DNA of 64,000 nt. Source: Zhongshania aliphaticivorans (GTDB taxonomy: Bacteria > Pseudomonadota > Gammaproteobacteria > Pseudomonadales > Spongiibacteraceae). The stretch is from positions 1,209,501 through 1,273,500 of the forward strand of contig NZ_CP014544.1 of NCBI RefSeq assembly GCF_001586255.1, written 5' to 3'. Position numbers and translations under genes: made by a program. This document shows, in pieces, positions 53,873-63,212 of this stretch (positions are counted from its first letter, which is position 1; every line of letters begins with the position of its first letter). The notes under the pieces are model-generated. The model was not told the origin of the DNA, searched no databases, and worked only from the letters and a program-made list of their open reading frames with translations.

Positions 53873-54616
53873 TTAAACATTTCTCTTAAACACCTCAATC
53901 AACCACGCCGGATCATCAATCGGCAGGTCGTGGCCAGCGCTGCTATGTAATACAAGCGGCCAGCGATATTTTGCCGCTAAGTATTCACTGCATTGATATG
54001 AAACCATGCGGTCGGCGCGGCTGCTGATAAGGAGTTGTGAGGCGCCGGGCAATTCGGGCGGTGCACGATAGCGGGCGGCAGCGAATAATTGCCTCAGGAC
54101 ATTTATTTTCTTTATTGCTTGGGTCGTGCTGATTTTATACCAGGCTTGTAATAACGCGGGATCATTTGCGTGATGATTGCTGACCATTTTTAAGGCAGCC
54201 CTTTCTCGCTGGTGTTCATGGGGGGCAAGCAATGCGCTGAGAGCGGTTGGGAGTGCTGCAAATCTTAAGCGCTGAAATAGTGGGCAGTCACCGGTACTGG
54301 TATTAATAAAAATAATTTTGGCTATTTGCTCTGGCGTAGTGGCCAGCCAGTCTAGGGCGACCATACCGCCGAGAGACAGCGCAACCACGCCGAAAGGGGT
54401 GTTGGCTTTTAATGGCTCGGGGAGTCGCTGCTGTAGGTCGTGGCGAATTTCGCTGATTCTTGTTGGTGATGGCCGCTGGTGTTCACTGCCAAAGCCTGGG
54501 AGGTCGAGGCAGTGGCAATGCCAGCCGAGCTGGATTTCGCAGCGCTGTATAAAATCGCCCCAATGTCCTTGTTCTCGACCAAGGCCACGCAAAAAGAGCC
54601 AGTGTTTGATGTTCAT
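53873..54616 (-). CDS. Alpha/beta hydrolase
   Basis: 247 residues with the oxyanion region LRGLGREQGHWG, nucleophile elbow ALSLGG (nucleophile Ser), a strand ending SSRADRMV carrying the likely acid, and His in SSAGHDLP. The fold is that of BioH/MenH-like esterases; the substrate is unknown. It is the last gene of a five-gene minus-strand group and starts 4 bases from the M14-like gene stop. Confidence 0.87.
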   Translation of the reverse strand: MNIKHWLFLRGLGREQGHWGDFIQRCEIQLGWHCHCLDLPGFGSEHQRPSPTRISEIRHDLQQRLPEPLKANTPFGVVALSLGGMVALDWLATTPEQIAKIIFINTSTGDCPLFQRLRFAALPTALSALLAPHEHQRERAALKMVSNHHANDPALLQAWYKISTTQAIKKINVLRQLFAAARYRAPPELPGASQLLISSRADRMVSYQCSEYLAAKYRWPLVLHSSAGHDLPIDDPAWLIEVFKRNV

Positions 54617-54619
54617 ATT

Positions 54620-55750
54620 TTATAGCTGCCGATACCAGAGACTCTGGGCCATTTGCTGCATTTCTCGTTCTTGCTCGCCCTTGGGTTGCCAGTGCTCCAT
54701 ATTGCGCGCGGCGGCGAGTAAAAAGTCGATCAGTAGTAAATGGCCACGTAACACCCTCGCGTGGCGATGGGGCACCGTGGGGTTGAACAAACCCGCAAAA
54801 CTAAATAATTGCTGGGGGTGCTTTTTTACCCATAACCACGAACCCATTTCTAAGGTGAGGGGTAGCAGGGTGATGCCTTGTGCTCGACAGCGCTGATAGA
54901 AGTAATCCCATATGTCGCCGTGACTGAGGTAGTGCATGGCTTGGGGGCCAAATACGTAATTGTGGTGGGGGAAATTGCGTTCCCACAATAATTTTAGGGC
55001 GACGTAGCTACCAATATCGGCGATGGGAAGGCGGCGGTAAGCGTAGGGTATCCACAGGTGGTCTTGGAAGCCGAAACCAGAGTGGAAGTCGACTACGATG
55101 CTTGGTCGGCCACGCTTGCAGTGTCGTCCGATAATATTTTGGAGGGCGATGAATTCGGGTTCAAAGTCGTCGTCGCGACGACCCCGATACCAGGGTATTT
55201 TGCGCCATAGACGTTGACCGCCGACGAGAAAGGGCACTTTGTCTTCGGCATCGATCGGCGCGTGGCGGTTAAGGTCAATGCCATTGGGGTTGCAGCGCGA
55301 GTCCCTGAGCATGCCGCCGGGATTCACAATGGGTACGGCAACAATACAGATTTCACTTTCAAATTGTTGGCGCCAGTGACTGTCCCAGCGACAGCGTTCT
55401 ACCACGCTTTCTAGCCATGCGAGTAAAACTTGCGTGCCAATGCGTTCTACGCCGTGAATGCCCGCAGTGACGAATAGGCAGTGTTTGGCGGTATCTGGAT
55501 TGCCAATGACCAGTGACACCAGCGGCAGGGTAAACTCGTCGACGTCAATTAGGGCTTCGGTTCTGCTCTGTATCAGTGAACCTGCTTGGCGGCAGAGCTG
55601 CTCTAATGACAGTAATTCCGACAGGCGTTTGTGCAGGCGCCCGCGACAGGCATCCATGACTGTGGTGAAGTCGGGCAACTGGGGGCCGATGTGCTCATGG
55701 CATTCATTTTCGAGCGGCGGCGTATTAATGCCTGAGTCGGTTTGGGGCAT
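54620..55750 (-). CDS. M14-family zinc carboxypeptidase/deacylase-like protein
   Basis: 376 residues. Zinc ligands are likely His99 and Glu102 (GIHGVERIG) and His224 (VVDFHSGFG), with the catalytic Glu302 in LTLEMG; NPNGIDLNRH (156-164) binds the substrate carboxylate. This is the M14/aspartoacylase-like (DUF2817) pattern, acting on an amino-acid or peptide amide. The start codon overlaps the glycosyltransferase stop (TAATG), so the two are coupled. Confidence 0.85.
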   Translation of the reverse strand: MPQTDSGINTPPLENECHEHIGPQLPDFTTVMDACRGRLHKRLSELLSLEQLCRQAGSLIQSRTEALIDVDEFTLPLVSLVIGNPDTAKHCLFVTAGIHGVERIGTQVLLAWLESVVERCRWDSHWRQQFESEICIVAVPIVNPGGMLRDSRCNPNGIDLNRHAPIDAEDKVPFLVGGQRLWRKIPWYRGRRDDDFEPEFIALQNIIGRHCKRGRPSIVVDFHSGFGFQDHLWIPYAYRRLPIADIGSYVALKLLWERNFPHHNYVFGPQAMHYLSHGDIWDYFYQRCRAQGITLLPLTLEMGSWLWVKKHPQQLFSFAGLFNPTVPHRHARVLRGHLLLIDFLLAAARNMEHWQPKGEQEREMQQMAQSLWYRQL

Positions 55751-56805
55751 TATGGCGTTAATAGTGGCATTGCCGTATGGATGCCGGTTTCTTGCCAGAG
55801 CTGATTAACCAGTGCCTCATTGTCGTGCCATTGCCCTTTTAATACCCAGTCGCAAATTGCTTCAGCGACATCGGGGTAGTGCTGTGGCGTTTGCGCTGGA
55901 ATATTTAAAAGCCATTGCTCAATGGTGTGCTGGCTAAATTCGTCCATGACACTGGCTAAGTTAAGTTGCTTGAGCGCAGCGGCGTTGCCGAGTTGTTCGG
56001 CTTGGCCGGAAACCGGTTTGGCGAGTGCCGGAATACCCATGTGCAGGCATTCGCTTATGAGCTCAAATCCAGCGTTGCAAATGACCGCGCGGGCGGAGCA
56101 AAGATCGTGCTTAAAATCGTGGAGACTGGTTTTACGCTGCGCGACATTGCCAATACTTGTGTCGCTGAGCTGCGGGGCGTACTGAATGAATTGATATTGG
56201 GGGATATTTTGTAAGGTGGCGCACACTCGCTGCTGATCTTCAAAGGGTAGGTAGACCAAAATATGTTCAGCAGCAGCGGCGCGACGTTCCTCAGGGTTGA
56301 TGATCGGCGGCGCGATGGCCGCATTAAAATGATTCCAGTGCAGCCCTAAGCGAAACCGAGCCGGTGCGAAATAGCGCATTATGAGGCGGTTGCGTAAGTC
56401 TGCGCCGCTTTCGGGAACCGCTGCGTTGCCGAAGGCGTATTGATGACCGATACCAATTACCGCTTTGTTTTGCAGGCGACCAGCCCACGCGGTAAGGGGT
56501 TCGAAATCGGTGATAACAGCGTCGAAGGGACTCAAGTCGATATTGCGCAGGTCGCGAATAAATTGCAGCGGACGCAGTTGGCGCAGGGTTTTTATACTGC
56601 TAATGCGGCCTTGTTCAGTAGCAAAGGTGAGTCCGGCGTAATGCCAGTAATCGCCGAAGGCGGCCATATCGAAATACTGTTCAGGTGGTCTGCCGCTAAA
56701 TAAATACTGAACCTCTATGCCGCGTTTGGCAAAGTGATGGGCCATCATTCGCGCGCGGGCAATATGGCCATTTCCTGTGCCCTGCACACCGTAAAGTAAT
56801 TTCAT
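55750..56805 (-). CDS. Glycosyltransferase, MJ1255/VC2487 type
   Basis: 351 residues with the GT-B N-terminal nucleotide fold MKLLYGVQGTGNGHIARARM, the GHIARA motif of the MJ1255/VC2487 family, and a C-terminal donor-binding segment CNAGFELISECLHMGIPALA followed by KPVSGQAEQ. It probably moves an activated sugar onto a lipid or cell-envelope acceptor. Its neighbours are a PAP2 phosphatase and two hydrolases, consistent with envelope metabolism; the acceptor is unknown. Confidence 0.88.
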   Translation of the reverse strand: MKLLYGVQGTGNGHIARARMMAHHFAKRGIEVQYLFSGRPPEQYFDMAAFGDYWHYAGLTFATEQGRISSIKTLRQLRPLQFIRDLRNIDLSPFDAVITDFEPLTAWAGRLQNKAVIGIGHQYAFGNAAVPESGADLRNRLIMRYFAPARFRLGLHWNHFNAAIAPPIINPEERRAAAAEHILVYLPFEDQQRVCATLQNIPQYQFIQYAPQLSDTSIGNVAQRKTSLHDFKHDLCSARAVICNAGFELISECLHMGIPALAKPVSGQAEQLGNAAALKQLNLASVMDEFSQHTIEQWLLNIPAQTPQHYPDVAEAICDWVLKGQWHDNEALVNQLWQETGIHTAMPLLTP

Positions 56806-56844
56806 AAGGGATTTTGTCCTGACAAGGTATGTGCAGCTGCGAGC

Positions 56845-57372
56845 TTAGGCGATGGCAATACTGTGACCCAGGTGTGCAATGCCAATACCAAGGCTAGCGC
56901 CTGCCAATGTGTCGGTAGGGAAGTGAACCCCTAAGATCACCCGCGAGGCGGCTACTGCTGCAGCCCAGATAAACAAGGGGGCGCCAATGACACCGAAGAA
57001 CAGTACGGTCATTGTGGCTAAAAGAAAGGCGGCAGCGGTGTGACCAGACGGAAAACTAAATTCATCGGAGGCGATGATCGATGCATTAAACGCCGGTATG
57101 GCCGCAGGTGGACGCCGTCTTCGGCAGGTGTTTTTCAGAACCCAGTAGGCGGGCAGCCAAGCGGCAAAACTGATTAGCACCGCGCTAAAATAGGCTAGGC
57201 CCTGTTGAATCCCTGCGGCATATACCAGAACCGGGAGGCCGAGTTGAGCGTAGCCATCTCCTGTTTTTGATACACTGCGGGCAATGCGGGATAAGTGTTG
57301 CTGGTGGCGAGTATTGACGCAGGCCAGAAACATTCTTACATCGAACTGATTAATCGACTGTATTAAACGCAT
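56845..57372 (-). CDS. PAP2-family membrane phosphatase
   Basis: 175 residues with several hydrophobic segments and the three PAP2 motifs: KX6RP (Lys80 to Pro88), PSGH (108-111) and SRX5HX3D (143-154, His150). Such enzymes dephosphorylate phosphatidate, undecaprenyl pyrophosphate or lipid A. GAGGAT lies 6 bases before the ATG. The gene is in series with the glycosyltransferase, 40 bases upstream of it. Confidence 0.92.
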   Translation of the reverse strand: MRLIQSINQFDVRMFLACVNTRHQQHLSRIARSVSKTGDGYAQLGLPVLVYAAGIQQGLAYFSAVLISFAAWLPAYWVLKNTCRRRRPPAAIPAFNASIIASDEFSFPSGHTAAAFLLATMTVLFFGVIGAPLFIWAAAVAASRVILGVHFPTDTLAGASLGIGIAHLGHSIAIA

Positions 57373-57459
57373 AGTATGATCCTCACACTTGAGACCATAC
57401 GCCGAGCTGTTTGCAGTTGTATGACGAAATTAAGTCACTTTTAAGACAGCCTTTTGGGC

Positions 57460-58080
57460 TTAGGCATTTTCAATTACCAGTATGCTGCCGCGATGGCGGC
57501 GACTTGTAATGACCTCGCGGGGCAGCAGTTCGGCAAAGAAATCGTCGATGCAGGCTTCAGCAACATCGAGAAATGGCGGGCGGTGGGGGTCGGCAATGAG
57601 AATTTGTTTCACCCCCGCATCGACGGCTCGCGCAATGAGTTCATATAGCGCCTCACTCATTTCATCCCAAAAGCAGATGTCGCTGGCGATAATGATGTCG
57701 TATTCGGCGAGCTCCTCAACGCTGAGCGAGGTAAAATCGCCACTCAAGGTGTTGATCGTCGTTTTATTATGGTCTGCTAATAGGGCGAGATAAGGGAAAA
57801 CGGCGGGGTCTGCGTCTAAGGCGGTAACATCTGCCCCCAAATACTTGGCGCAATAAATGCTGGCTAAACCCCAGCCGCAGCCCAGTTCGAGTACGCGGCT
57901 GCCGGGTTGCAGTGGGTGTTCTTGTAAATAGTCCATGAGGATGTAGGCACTGCCCCACAATTTATTGCCGTGGAGGTGGGTGGCTGAGGTACTGCGTTTT
58001 AGTTTGCGCATATCGGGGTGAGCGGCAAGCAGGCTGGTTACGCCAAAATACTCTCGGCTATGGGGTTTGAGGTCAGACAC
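57460..58080 (-). CDS. Class I SAM-dependent methyltransferase
   Basis: 206 residues from GTG 58080 with GGAG about 9 bases upstream. SAM motif I is VLELGCGWGLASIY, acidic motif II is VTALDADP and motif IV is IIIASDICFWDEM. The layout resembles METTL-type lysine or small-molecule methyltransferases, as in nicotinamide N-methyltransferase-like proteins. The substrate is unknown. It is the first gene of the minus-strand group, divergent from sthA. Confidence 0.87.
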   Translation of the reverse strand: MSDLKPHSREYFGVTSLLAAHPDMRKLKRSTSATHLHGNKLWGSAYILMDYLQEHPLQPGSRVLELGCGWGLASIYCAKYLGADVTALDADPAVFPYLALLADHNKTTINTLSGDFTSLSVEELAEYDIIIASDICFWDEMSEALYELIARAVDAGVKQILIADPHRPPFLDVAEACIDDFFAELLPREVITSRRHRGSILVIENA

Positions 58081-58230
58081 GATTTTTCTCCGGCTGCGCG
58101 CTGAATAATAGGGGTATTTTAGGGTTTGCCATTGTGGCGCGCGAGTTTTTATTAGCAGAAGGTCTAATTCCGATTGGGCAGGTGGTGGCGTAAGCTAGCA
58201 ACGGGCCTATATGACGACGAGGGAGTCACA

Positions 58231-59631
58231 GTGGTAAAGAAGTTTGATTACGATATGGTGGTATTGGGTAGCGGCCCGGCTGGCGAAAGCGCGGCATTAA
58301 ATGCAGTTAAACACGGTCGCAGTGTTGTGGTTGTTGAGGCGCAAGGTACGGTAGGTGGCGCCTGTACGCACCAAGGGACATTACCGTCTAAAGCACTACG
58401 TCATATGGTTCGGCAGGCAATTCGTTTTAATCAGACACCAATATTTCGCGATATTGGCGACCCTCGGACGCTGACTTACCCGCGCTTGTTGAGCCATGCC
58501 AATGAAGTTATTGCGCGTCAGGTCGCTATGCGCAGCCGGTTTTATCACCGCAATCAGATTCGTCTTATTCACGGTGAAGGTCGTTTTGTTGACCCACATA
58601 CTATTTCGGTAAAGGGTGAGGACGGCCAAAGCGAAATCATCACTGCCGCCAGTGTGGTGATCGCTACAGGATCTCGGCCTTACCAGCCCGCCAATATCGA
58701 CTTTAGTCACCCGCGGGTTTATGACAGCGATAGCATTCTGAAGATGAGTAATACCCCCAATAAAATCATTGTTTATGGGGCGGGGGTTATCGGTTGTGAA
58801 TATGCGTCGATTTTCGCCGGCATTGGCATGAAAGTGGAGTTGATTAATAGCCGAGATCGCTTGCTTGAGTTCTTGGACGATGAGATTTCTGATGCTTTGA
58901 GCTACCAGCTGCGCAACACCGGTGTGATGATTCGCCATCGGGAGGTCTATCAGTCAGTAGAGTTGAGCGACAAAGAAATTGTGTTGCATTTGGAGTCGGG
59001 GAAGCGCCTCCATGCGGATGCTCTGCTTTGGTGTAATGGCCGCAGTGGTAATACCGATGGCCTGGGTTTGGATGCCGTTGGTTTAGAAACTGATCACCGT
59101 GGCCAGCTGGTGGTAGACGAGCATTACCAAACAGCCGTGCCGACGATATTTGCGGCGGGCGATGTGATTGGTTGGCCCAGTTTAGCGAGCGCGGCATATG
59201 ACCAGGGGCGGTCAGCGGCGGCGTCGGCGCGGGGCAAAGAGCACTGCCGTTTTGTTGATGACGTCCCCACGGGGATTTACACCCTGCCCGAGATCAGCTC
59301 GGTCGGCCAAACTGAGCGGGAATTAACGGAAGGCAAAGTGCCTTATGAAGTCGGGCGGGCGTTCTTTAAAGATACCGCCCGGGGGCAGATTAGTGGCGAA
59401 ACTGTGGGCATGCTCAAACTGCTGTTTCACGTGGACACGCTGGAGATTCTTGGCATCCACTGTTTTGGCGCCGAGGCGGCGGAAATTATCCACATCGGCC
59501 AAGCTATTATGAAGCAGCAAAACGGGGGCAATACCTTACGCTATTTTGTGACCACAACCTTTAATTACCCAACCATGGCTGAAGCCTATCGTACTGCGGC
59601 CTTGAATGGTCTTAATCGGCTTGGTAAATGA
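58231..59631 (+). CDS. sthA: Soluble pyridine nucleotide transhydrogenase SthA
   Basis: SthA is an FAD enzyme exchanging hydride between NADPH and NAD+. The GTG at 58231 with a GAGGGAG site gives 466 residues, the length of E. coli SthA, whereas the open frame extends upstream without support. FAD motif GSGPAG (13-18); [17 protein letters not shown] keeps one Cys of the disulfide-reductase active site and lacks the second, as in SthA. The NAD(P) motif is [14 protein letters not shown], and C-terminal [11 protein letters not shown] completes the dimer site. Confidence 0.95.
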   Translation: MVKKFDYDMVVLGSGPAGESAALNAVKHGRSVVVVEAQGTVGGACTHQGTLPSKALRHMVRQAIRFNQTPIFRDIGDPRTLTYPRLLSHANEVIARQVAMRSRFYHRNQIRLIHGEGRFVDPHTISVKGEDGQSEIITAASVVIATGSRPYQPANIDFSHPRVYDSDSILKMSNTPNKIIVYGAGVIGCEYASIFAGIGMKVELINSRDRLLEFLDDEISDALSYQLRNTGVMIRHREVYQSVELSDKEIVLHLESGKRLHADALLWCNGRSGNTDGLGLDAVGLETDHRGQLVVDEHYQTAVPTIFAAGDVIGWPSLASAAYDQGRSAAASARGKEHCRFVDDVPTGIYTLPEISSVGQTERELTEGKVPYEVGRAFFKDTARGQISGETVGMLKLLFHVDTLEILGIHCFGAEAAEIIHIGQAIMKQQNGGNTLRYFVTTTFNYPTMAEAYRTAALNGLNRLGK

Positions 59632-59881
59632 GCTGGGGTGGTGTGACATATACCTACCCTGTTTTCTTAAAAGTTAGTGCTTGCTAGCGGTAGTTAGCTA
59701 GCAAATATTGAGGAAAGGTTTTGAAAGGCTCGGGCATTATCGACGGACTTAAATTGCGCCAGTGAAATAATAAAAAATTTTTATTGACAGGGTCGCGTGT
59801 TCATCATAAATAGTGCCCTGAACCACCACGGTAAGCCGAGGTGTTCATTCTGTATATACGTGGTACTGGAGTGGGCAAGCA

Positions 59882-60064
59882 ATGGCAAGTGACCTAGCTG
59901 ATGACGATATCGATGATCTTGTAGAAGATGATTCGAGCGCCGATTTTGATGAGCGGCGTGATATGGGTGGGCGCGACAGTAGCATCCGCCGAAAAATTGA
60001 AGAGCGCCTAGAGCGTAAACGCCTAATGGATGAGCTGGATCTGCTTGACGATTTCGACCTGTAG
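59882..60064 (+). CDS. PA3496-family small acidic protein
   Basis: 60 residues, very acidic at both ends, with RRKIEERLERKRLMDELDLL in the middle. This matches the small PA3496-type proteins of Pseudomonas and relatives, annotated as putative envelope integrity proteins; function unclear. An intrinsic terminator follows. Confidence 0.8.
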   Translation: MASDLADDDIDDLVEDDSSADFDERRDMGGRDSSIRRKIEERLERKRLMDELDLLDDFDL

Positions 60065-60112
60065 CGCCTTGTTTTACTCGAATCGCTAGGTCGAGCACAG
60101 AGTTCACCACAT

Positions 60113-60137
60113 AAACGCCACGCTAAGTGGCGTTTTT
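60113..60137 (+). terminator. Intrinsic terminator after the PA3496-like gene
   Basis: AAACGCCAC pairs with GTGGCGTTT over a 5-base loop, the 3' arm merging into TTTTT. Confidence 0.9.
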
Positions 60138-60317
60138 CACTTATATCCGCGTAGTATAGCAATACCTAGTTGCTGATTTTTGGCCGCGGTAATACCATCA
60201 TGCCCCACGGCGTCTTATTTGCATGCTATCGCTGAGGGCGTTACGGTAGATGTCTGTGTCTGGTACAACTTTGTGGCACAACAATAAATTTGCCTCATTT
60301 AACGATAGGATTTTGTG

Positions 60318-61100
60318 ATGAACTGGAAAGCATTATCTGCGGTTGTTGTGATCGTCGGAATTGCCGCTTTTGTTTGGTTTGTTTTAGATCGCTCGGCGAC
60401 GAGTGAATTTAATGACGAGCCGACATCGGCGCTTATTGATGAAACGAACAAGCCAGAAAAAACGGTGAAGCAAACGCTCGCGGTAGAGTCTGAAGAAGAT
60501 TACAGCGAGAAAGCGGCAGAAGTGCCAGAGCCACCCGCTGCGGTCAACGGCAGTGACGAGCAAATCCGAGCCGCGGCTGCGAAATTGTCTGCACCTTTGG
60601 CTGGCTGGTTGCAACCTTCTGAGCAGGTTCGTAAATGGGTTTCTGCAGTAGACCAATTAGCCAACTACCGCTTGCCAACCAAACACTTGCCTTTTGTATA
60701 TAGCAAAGAACCGTTTTTGGTGATTAAAACAGAAGACGGCTTAGTGAATGACCCAGGCAATTTCACGCGTTGGGACAGTATGATCTCCACGGTTACGGCG
60801 GCAGATCCTAAGAGTTTGGCTATATTCTATAAAAAATGGTCGCCGTTTTTAGAAGGCACCTATAACGAACTGGGCAACCCTCAGTCCTTTGATAATCAGC
60901 TGCGGACCATGATTGAGCACTTGCTCATTGTTGAGCCGATTCCTGAAAATGCTGCCATGAAGCGTCCCAAGGTCATGTATCAATATGTTGATCCAGTCCT
61001 TGAAAACGCCGATCCCCTCAGCAAATGGATGTGGCGCTTGGGGCCAGAAAATATGAAGAAGCTCCAAGACTGGCTGCGTGAATTAGAGAGTTACCTGTAA
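60318..61100 (+). CDS. DUF3014 membrane-anchored protein
   Basis: 260 residues from ATG 60318 (AGGA 7 bases upstream; a GTG one codon earlier is less likely). One N-terminal TM (ALSAVVVIVGIAAFVWFVL), then an acidic Pro/Glu-rich linker to about 75, then a compact domain with PSEQVRKWVSAVDQLANYRL and FTRWDSMISTV. This is the DUF3014 domain, of unknown function and periplasmic by topology. It stands alone on the plus strand. Confidence 0.82.
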   Translation: MNWKALSAVVVIVGIAAFVWFVLDRSATSEFNDEPTSALIDETNKPEKTVKQTLAVESEEDYSEKAAEVPEPPAAVNGSDEQIRAAAAKLSAPLAGWLQPSEQVRKWVSAVDQLANYRLPTKHLPFVYSKEPFLVIKTEDGLVNDPGNFTRWDSMISTVTAADPKSLAIFYKKWSPFLEGTYNELGNPQSFDNQLRTMIEHLLIVEPIPENAAMKRPKVMYQYVDPVLENADPLSKWMWRLGPENMKKLQDWLRELESYL

Positions 61101-61213
61101 CACGCGCTGTAATCCTCGCAATATCTGGGTGCCATCCGTTTGGACGGTGCCCGACCTCCATTAGCCCCTATACACTCGTCTCAAAAGATAAATACTTGTG
61201 ATGAGGCGTGTTT

Positions 61214-62143
61214 ATGGCGGTAACTCCAGTTGATTTAAAAGGGGCGAAAATTCTGGTCACCGGGCCAACCGGCCAGGTTGCCGCGCCAGTGCTTGACGCC
61301 TTGTGCGATGTAGCGGAATTGACGGCGCTCGCCCGGTTTAGCGACAAAGCTGCGCGACTCGATTTAGAAAAACGCGGTATTCACACCGTTCGCGCCGATC
61401 TTGCCGATATGGACAGCTTAGCCGCATGCCCACAAGATTTTGACTATGTGTTGAATTTTGCCGTTGTGAAAACGGGGCTTTTTGATTACGACTTGGCCGC
61501 AAATGGCGAGGGCGTCGGCAATTTAATGGCCCATTGCCGCAACGTTAAAGCGTTTTTACATTTGTCATCTACTGCGGTTTACCAATATGCGGGACAGTCA
61601 CCGCGCTGTGAAAACGACGCTTTGGGTGATAATCACCGAGCAATGTTCCCCACCTATAGCATTGCCAAGATTGCGGCAGAAACGGTGTGCCGCTTTGCAG
61701 CCCACCAATTTAAAATACCAACGACTATTGCTCGATTAAGTGTGCCTTATGGCAATAACGGTGGTTGGCCCTATTTTCACCTGCTAATGATGAAAGAAAA
61801 TATGGCCATAGATTTACACCCCGATGCGCCGAATAACTATAATTTGCTGCACTCAGATGACTATGTTGCAAAAATACCCTATTTACTTGCGGCGGCAACG
61901 CCCGAGGTAACCACCACCAATTTTGGCGGCTCCCAAGCGGTGAGCATTGAAGAGTGGTGTGACTACTTGGCCGAGCTAACGGGATTCACGCCGCGTTTTC
62001 AGAATAACCCTAAGGCGTTTGGGAGTTTGTCGATTGATACTGGCACCATGCACGCACTGATTGGCGAAACTCGGGTTGACTGGCGCCAGGGTATTAGAGA
62101 AATGGTGCGCAATATGGCTCCGGACTTGCTACTTAAAAAGTAG
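61214..62143 (+). CDS. NAD-dependent epimerase/dehydratase (extended SDR)
   Basis: 309 residues from ATG 61214, with GAGG 7 bases upstream. Nucleotide loop VTGPTGQVA (TGxxGxxA), catalytic region LHLSSTAVYQY and YSIAK (Tyr and Lys of extended SDRs), and SVPYGNNGGWPYFHLLMM. It acts on a nucleotide sugar or a steroid/terpenoid 3-hydroxy compound. It converges with the MaoC-like gene, so CoA-linked lipid metabolism is a possible context. Confidence 0.83.
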   Translation: MAVTPVDLKGAKILVTGPTGQVAAPVLDALCDVAELTALARFSDKAARLDLEKRGIHTVRADLADMDSLAACPQDFDYVLNFAVVKTGLFDYDLAANGEGVGNLMAHCRNVKAFLHLSSTAVYQYAGQSPRCENDALGDNHRAMFPTYSIAKIAAETVCRFAAHQFKIPTTIARLSVPYGNNGGWPYFHLLMMKENMAIDLHPDAPNNYNLLHSDDYVAKIPYLLAAATPEVTTTNFGGSQAVSIEEWCDYLAELTGFTPRFQNNPKAFGSLSIDTGTMHALIGETRVDWRQGIREMVRNMAPDLLLKK

Positions 62144-62170
62144 GCGTGCCGGAGCTGCATTAATGGCGTC

Positions 62171-63046
62171 TTAGTTGCCGATGAGACGAATTGTGCCGAT
62201 AAGATGGGGCTTGGTGCCCGCCTTATCGCGAAGCTCAAAATCGACCCCGTCATTTTTAGTATCAAAGAGCAGCTGCACTTGTGTAGGTAGAAAAATGGGG
62301 GTTTTAAAGTCAATGTCGCAGCAGTAACTTTCGCCGTTAATCTCCTTGTTCAAGGCCGCAAGGCAGGCTGCTTTGCTCCACATGCCATGAATGACCATGC
62401 GCTTAAACCCCAAGACTTTGGCGCTGAGATCGTGGAGATGGATTGGATTGAAATCACCTGAGGCGCGGGCATAGCTGCGGGCGTCTTGGCGGCCAATGGC
62501 CAAGGTTTGCTGTTGACCATATACGCGGGCTTCGCTGCGAGCCGCTTTAGGGCTTGCTGCAACGTCAGTTTTACAGCGCGAAAGGTAGCGGCTGGTGTCT
62601 TCCCAGACTTTTTCCTGGTCGACAAAGGCCGCGCAGTGAAAGCTGAACTCTATGCCCTTATCAGTAACTTGGTGGTCAGACACCCGGCATTGCAAGCTTA
62701 AGGGGGTTTGGGCATTAATAGGCCGAAACTGGGTAATACTATTGCTCAAGTGCACGCAGCCCATTGGGGATACTGGAAACTGCGGGTCTAGCATCATTTT
62801 CATGTGCAGACGAAATGCCTGAACATGCAGAAATGTGATCGGCAATGTCTCGCTGTTAGCGGTAAAGCCACAAGTCTTGCGATAGCGTTGTAATTGGCTA
62901 TTAGAGCAGATGACTTTTGCAACCGTTAAGGTGTAACTGGGGAAGACAGGCGCTGAATTAGGCTTTTTGCGGGTAATAGCTGCTTTTAGTAGCATTGGTA
63001 GGGTGCTTGGCAGGCGTTTCAGTCTTAACTCATCACTTGCGGTCAT
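62171..63046 (-). CDS. MaoC-like hydratase/dehydratase
   Basis: 291 residues forming a double hot-dog protein. The C-terminal half holds the hydratase motif YARASGDFNPIHLHDLSAKV (Asp and His of the catalytic pair), followed by FKRMVIHGMWSKA. The N-terminal half is degenerate. It would add water to an enoyl-CoA, (R)-specifically in known relatives. Divergent from the AraC-type regulator across 63047-63212, so the regulator may control it. Confidence 0.87.
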   Translation of the reverse strand: MTASDELRLKRLPSTLPMLLKAAITRKKPNSAPVFPSYTLTVAKVICSNSQLQRYRKTCGFTANSETLPITFLHVQAFRLHMKMMLDPQFPVSPMGCVHLSNSITQFRPINAQTPLSLQCRVSDHQVTDKGIEFSFHCAAFVDQEKVWEDTSRYLSRCKTDVAASPKAARSEARVYGQQQTLAIGRQDARSYARASGDFNPIHLHDLSAKVLGFKRMVIHGMWSKAACLAALNKEINGESYCCDIDFKTPIFLPTQVQLLFDTKNDGVDFELRDKAGTKPHLIGTIRLIGN

Positions 63047-63212
63047 ACAACTCTATCTCCATACTGGGACAATTCCAGTGGTGTGTGACTGTGCAGTATA
63101 ATGAATAACTGCTCGTCTATAATTAGCCCGACCATGCCCTATTTTTTGGCAGCTCGGCCAATAGCCGCTGATTTAGTCCCGCTCACTTAGTATCCAGCAG
63201 AAACCGTGTTGA

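Noticed and set aside
59690-59716. TTGCTAGC/GCTAGCAA palindrome after sthA as a terminator
   Set aside because: The stem is perfect over 8 bp but no T-tract follows, so termination is not supported.
61125-61155. Hairpin after the DUF3014 gene as a terminator
   Set aside because: The stem contains a mismatch and several wobbles and lacks a T-run.
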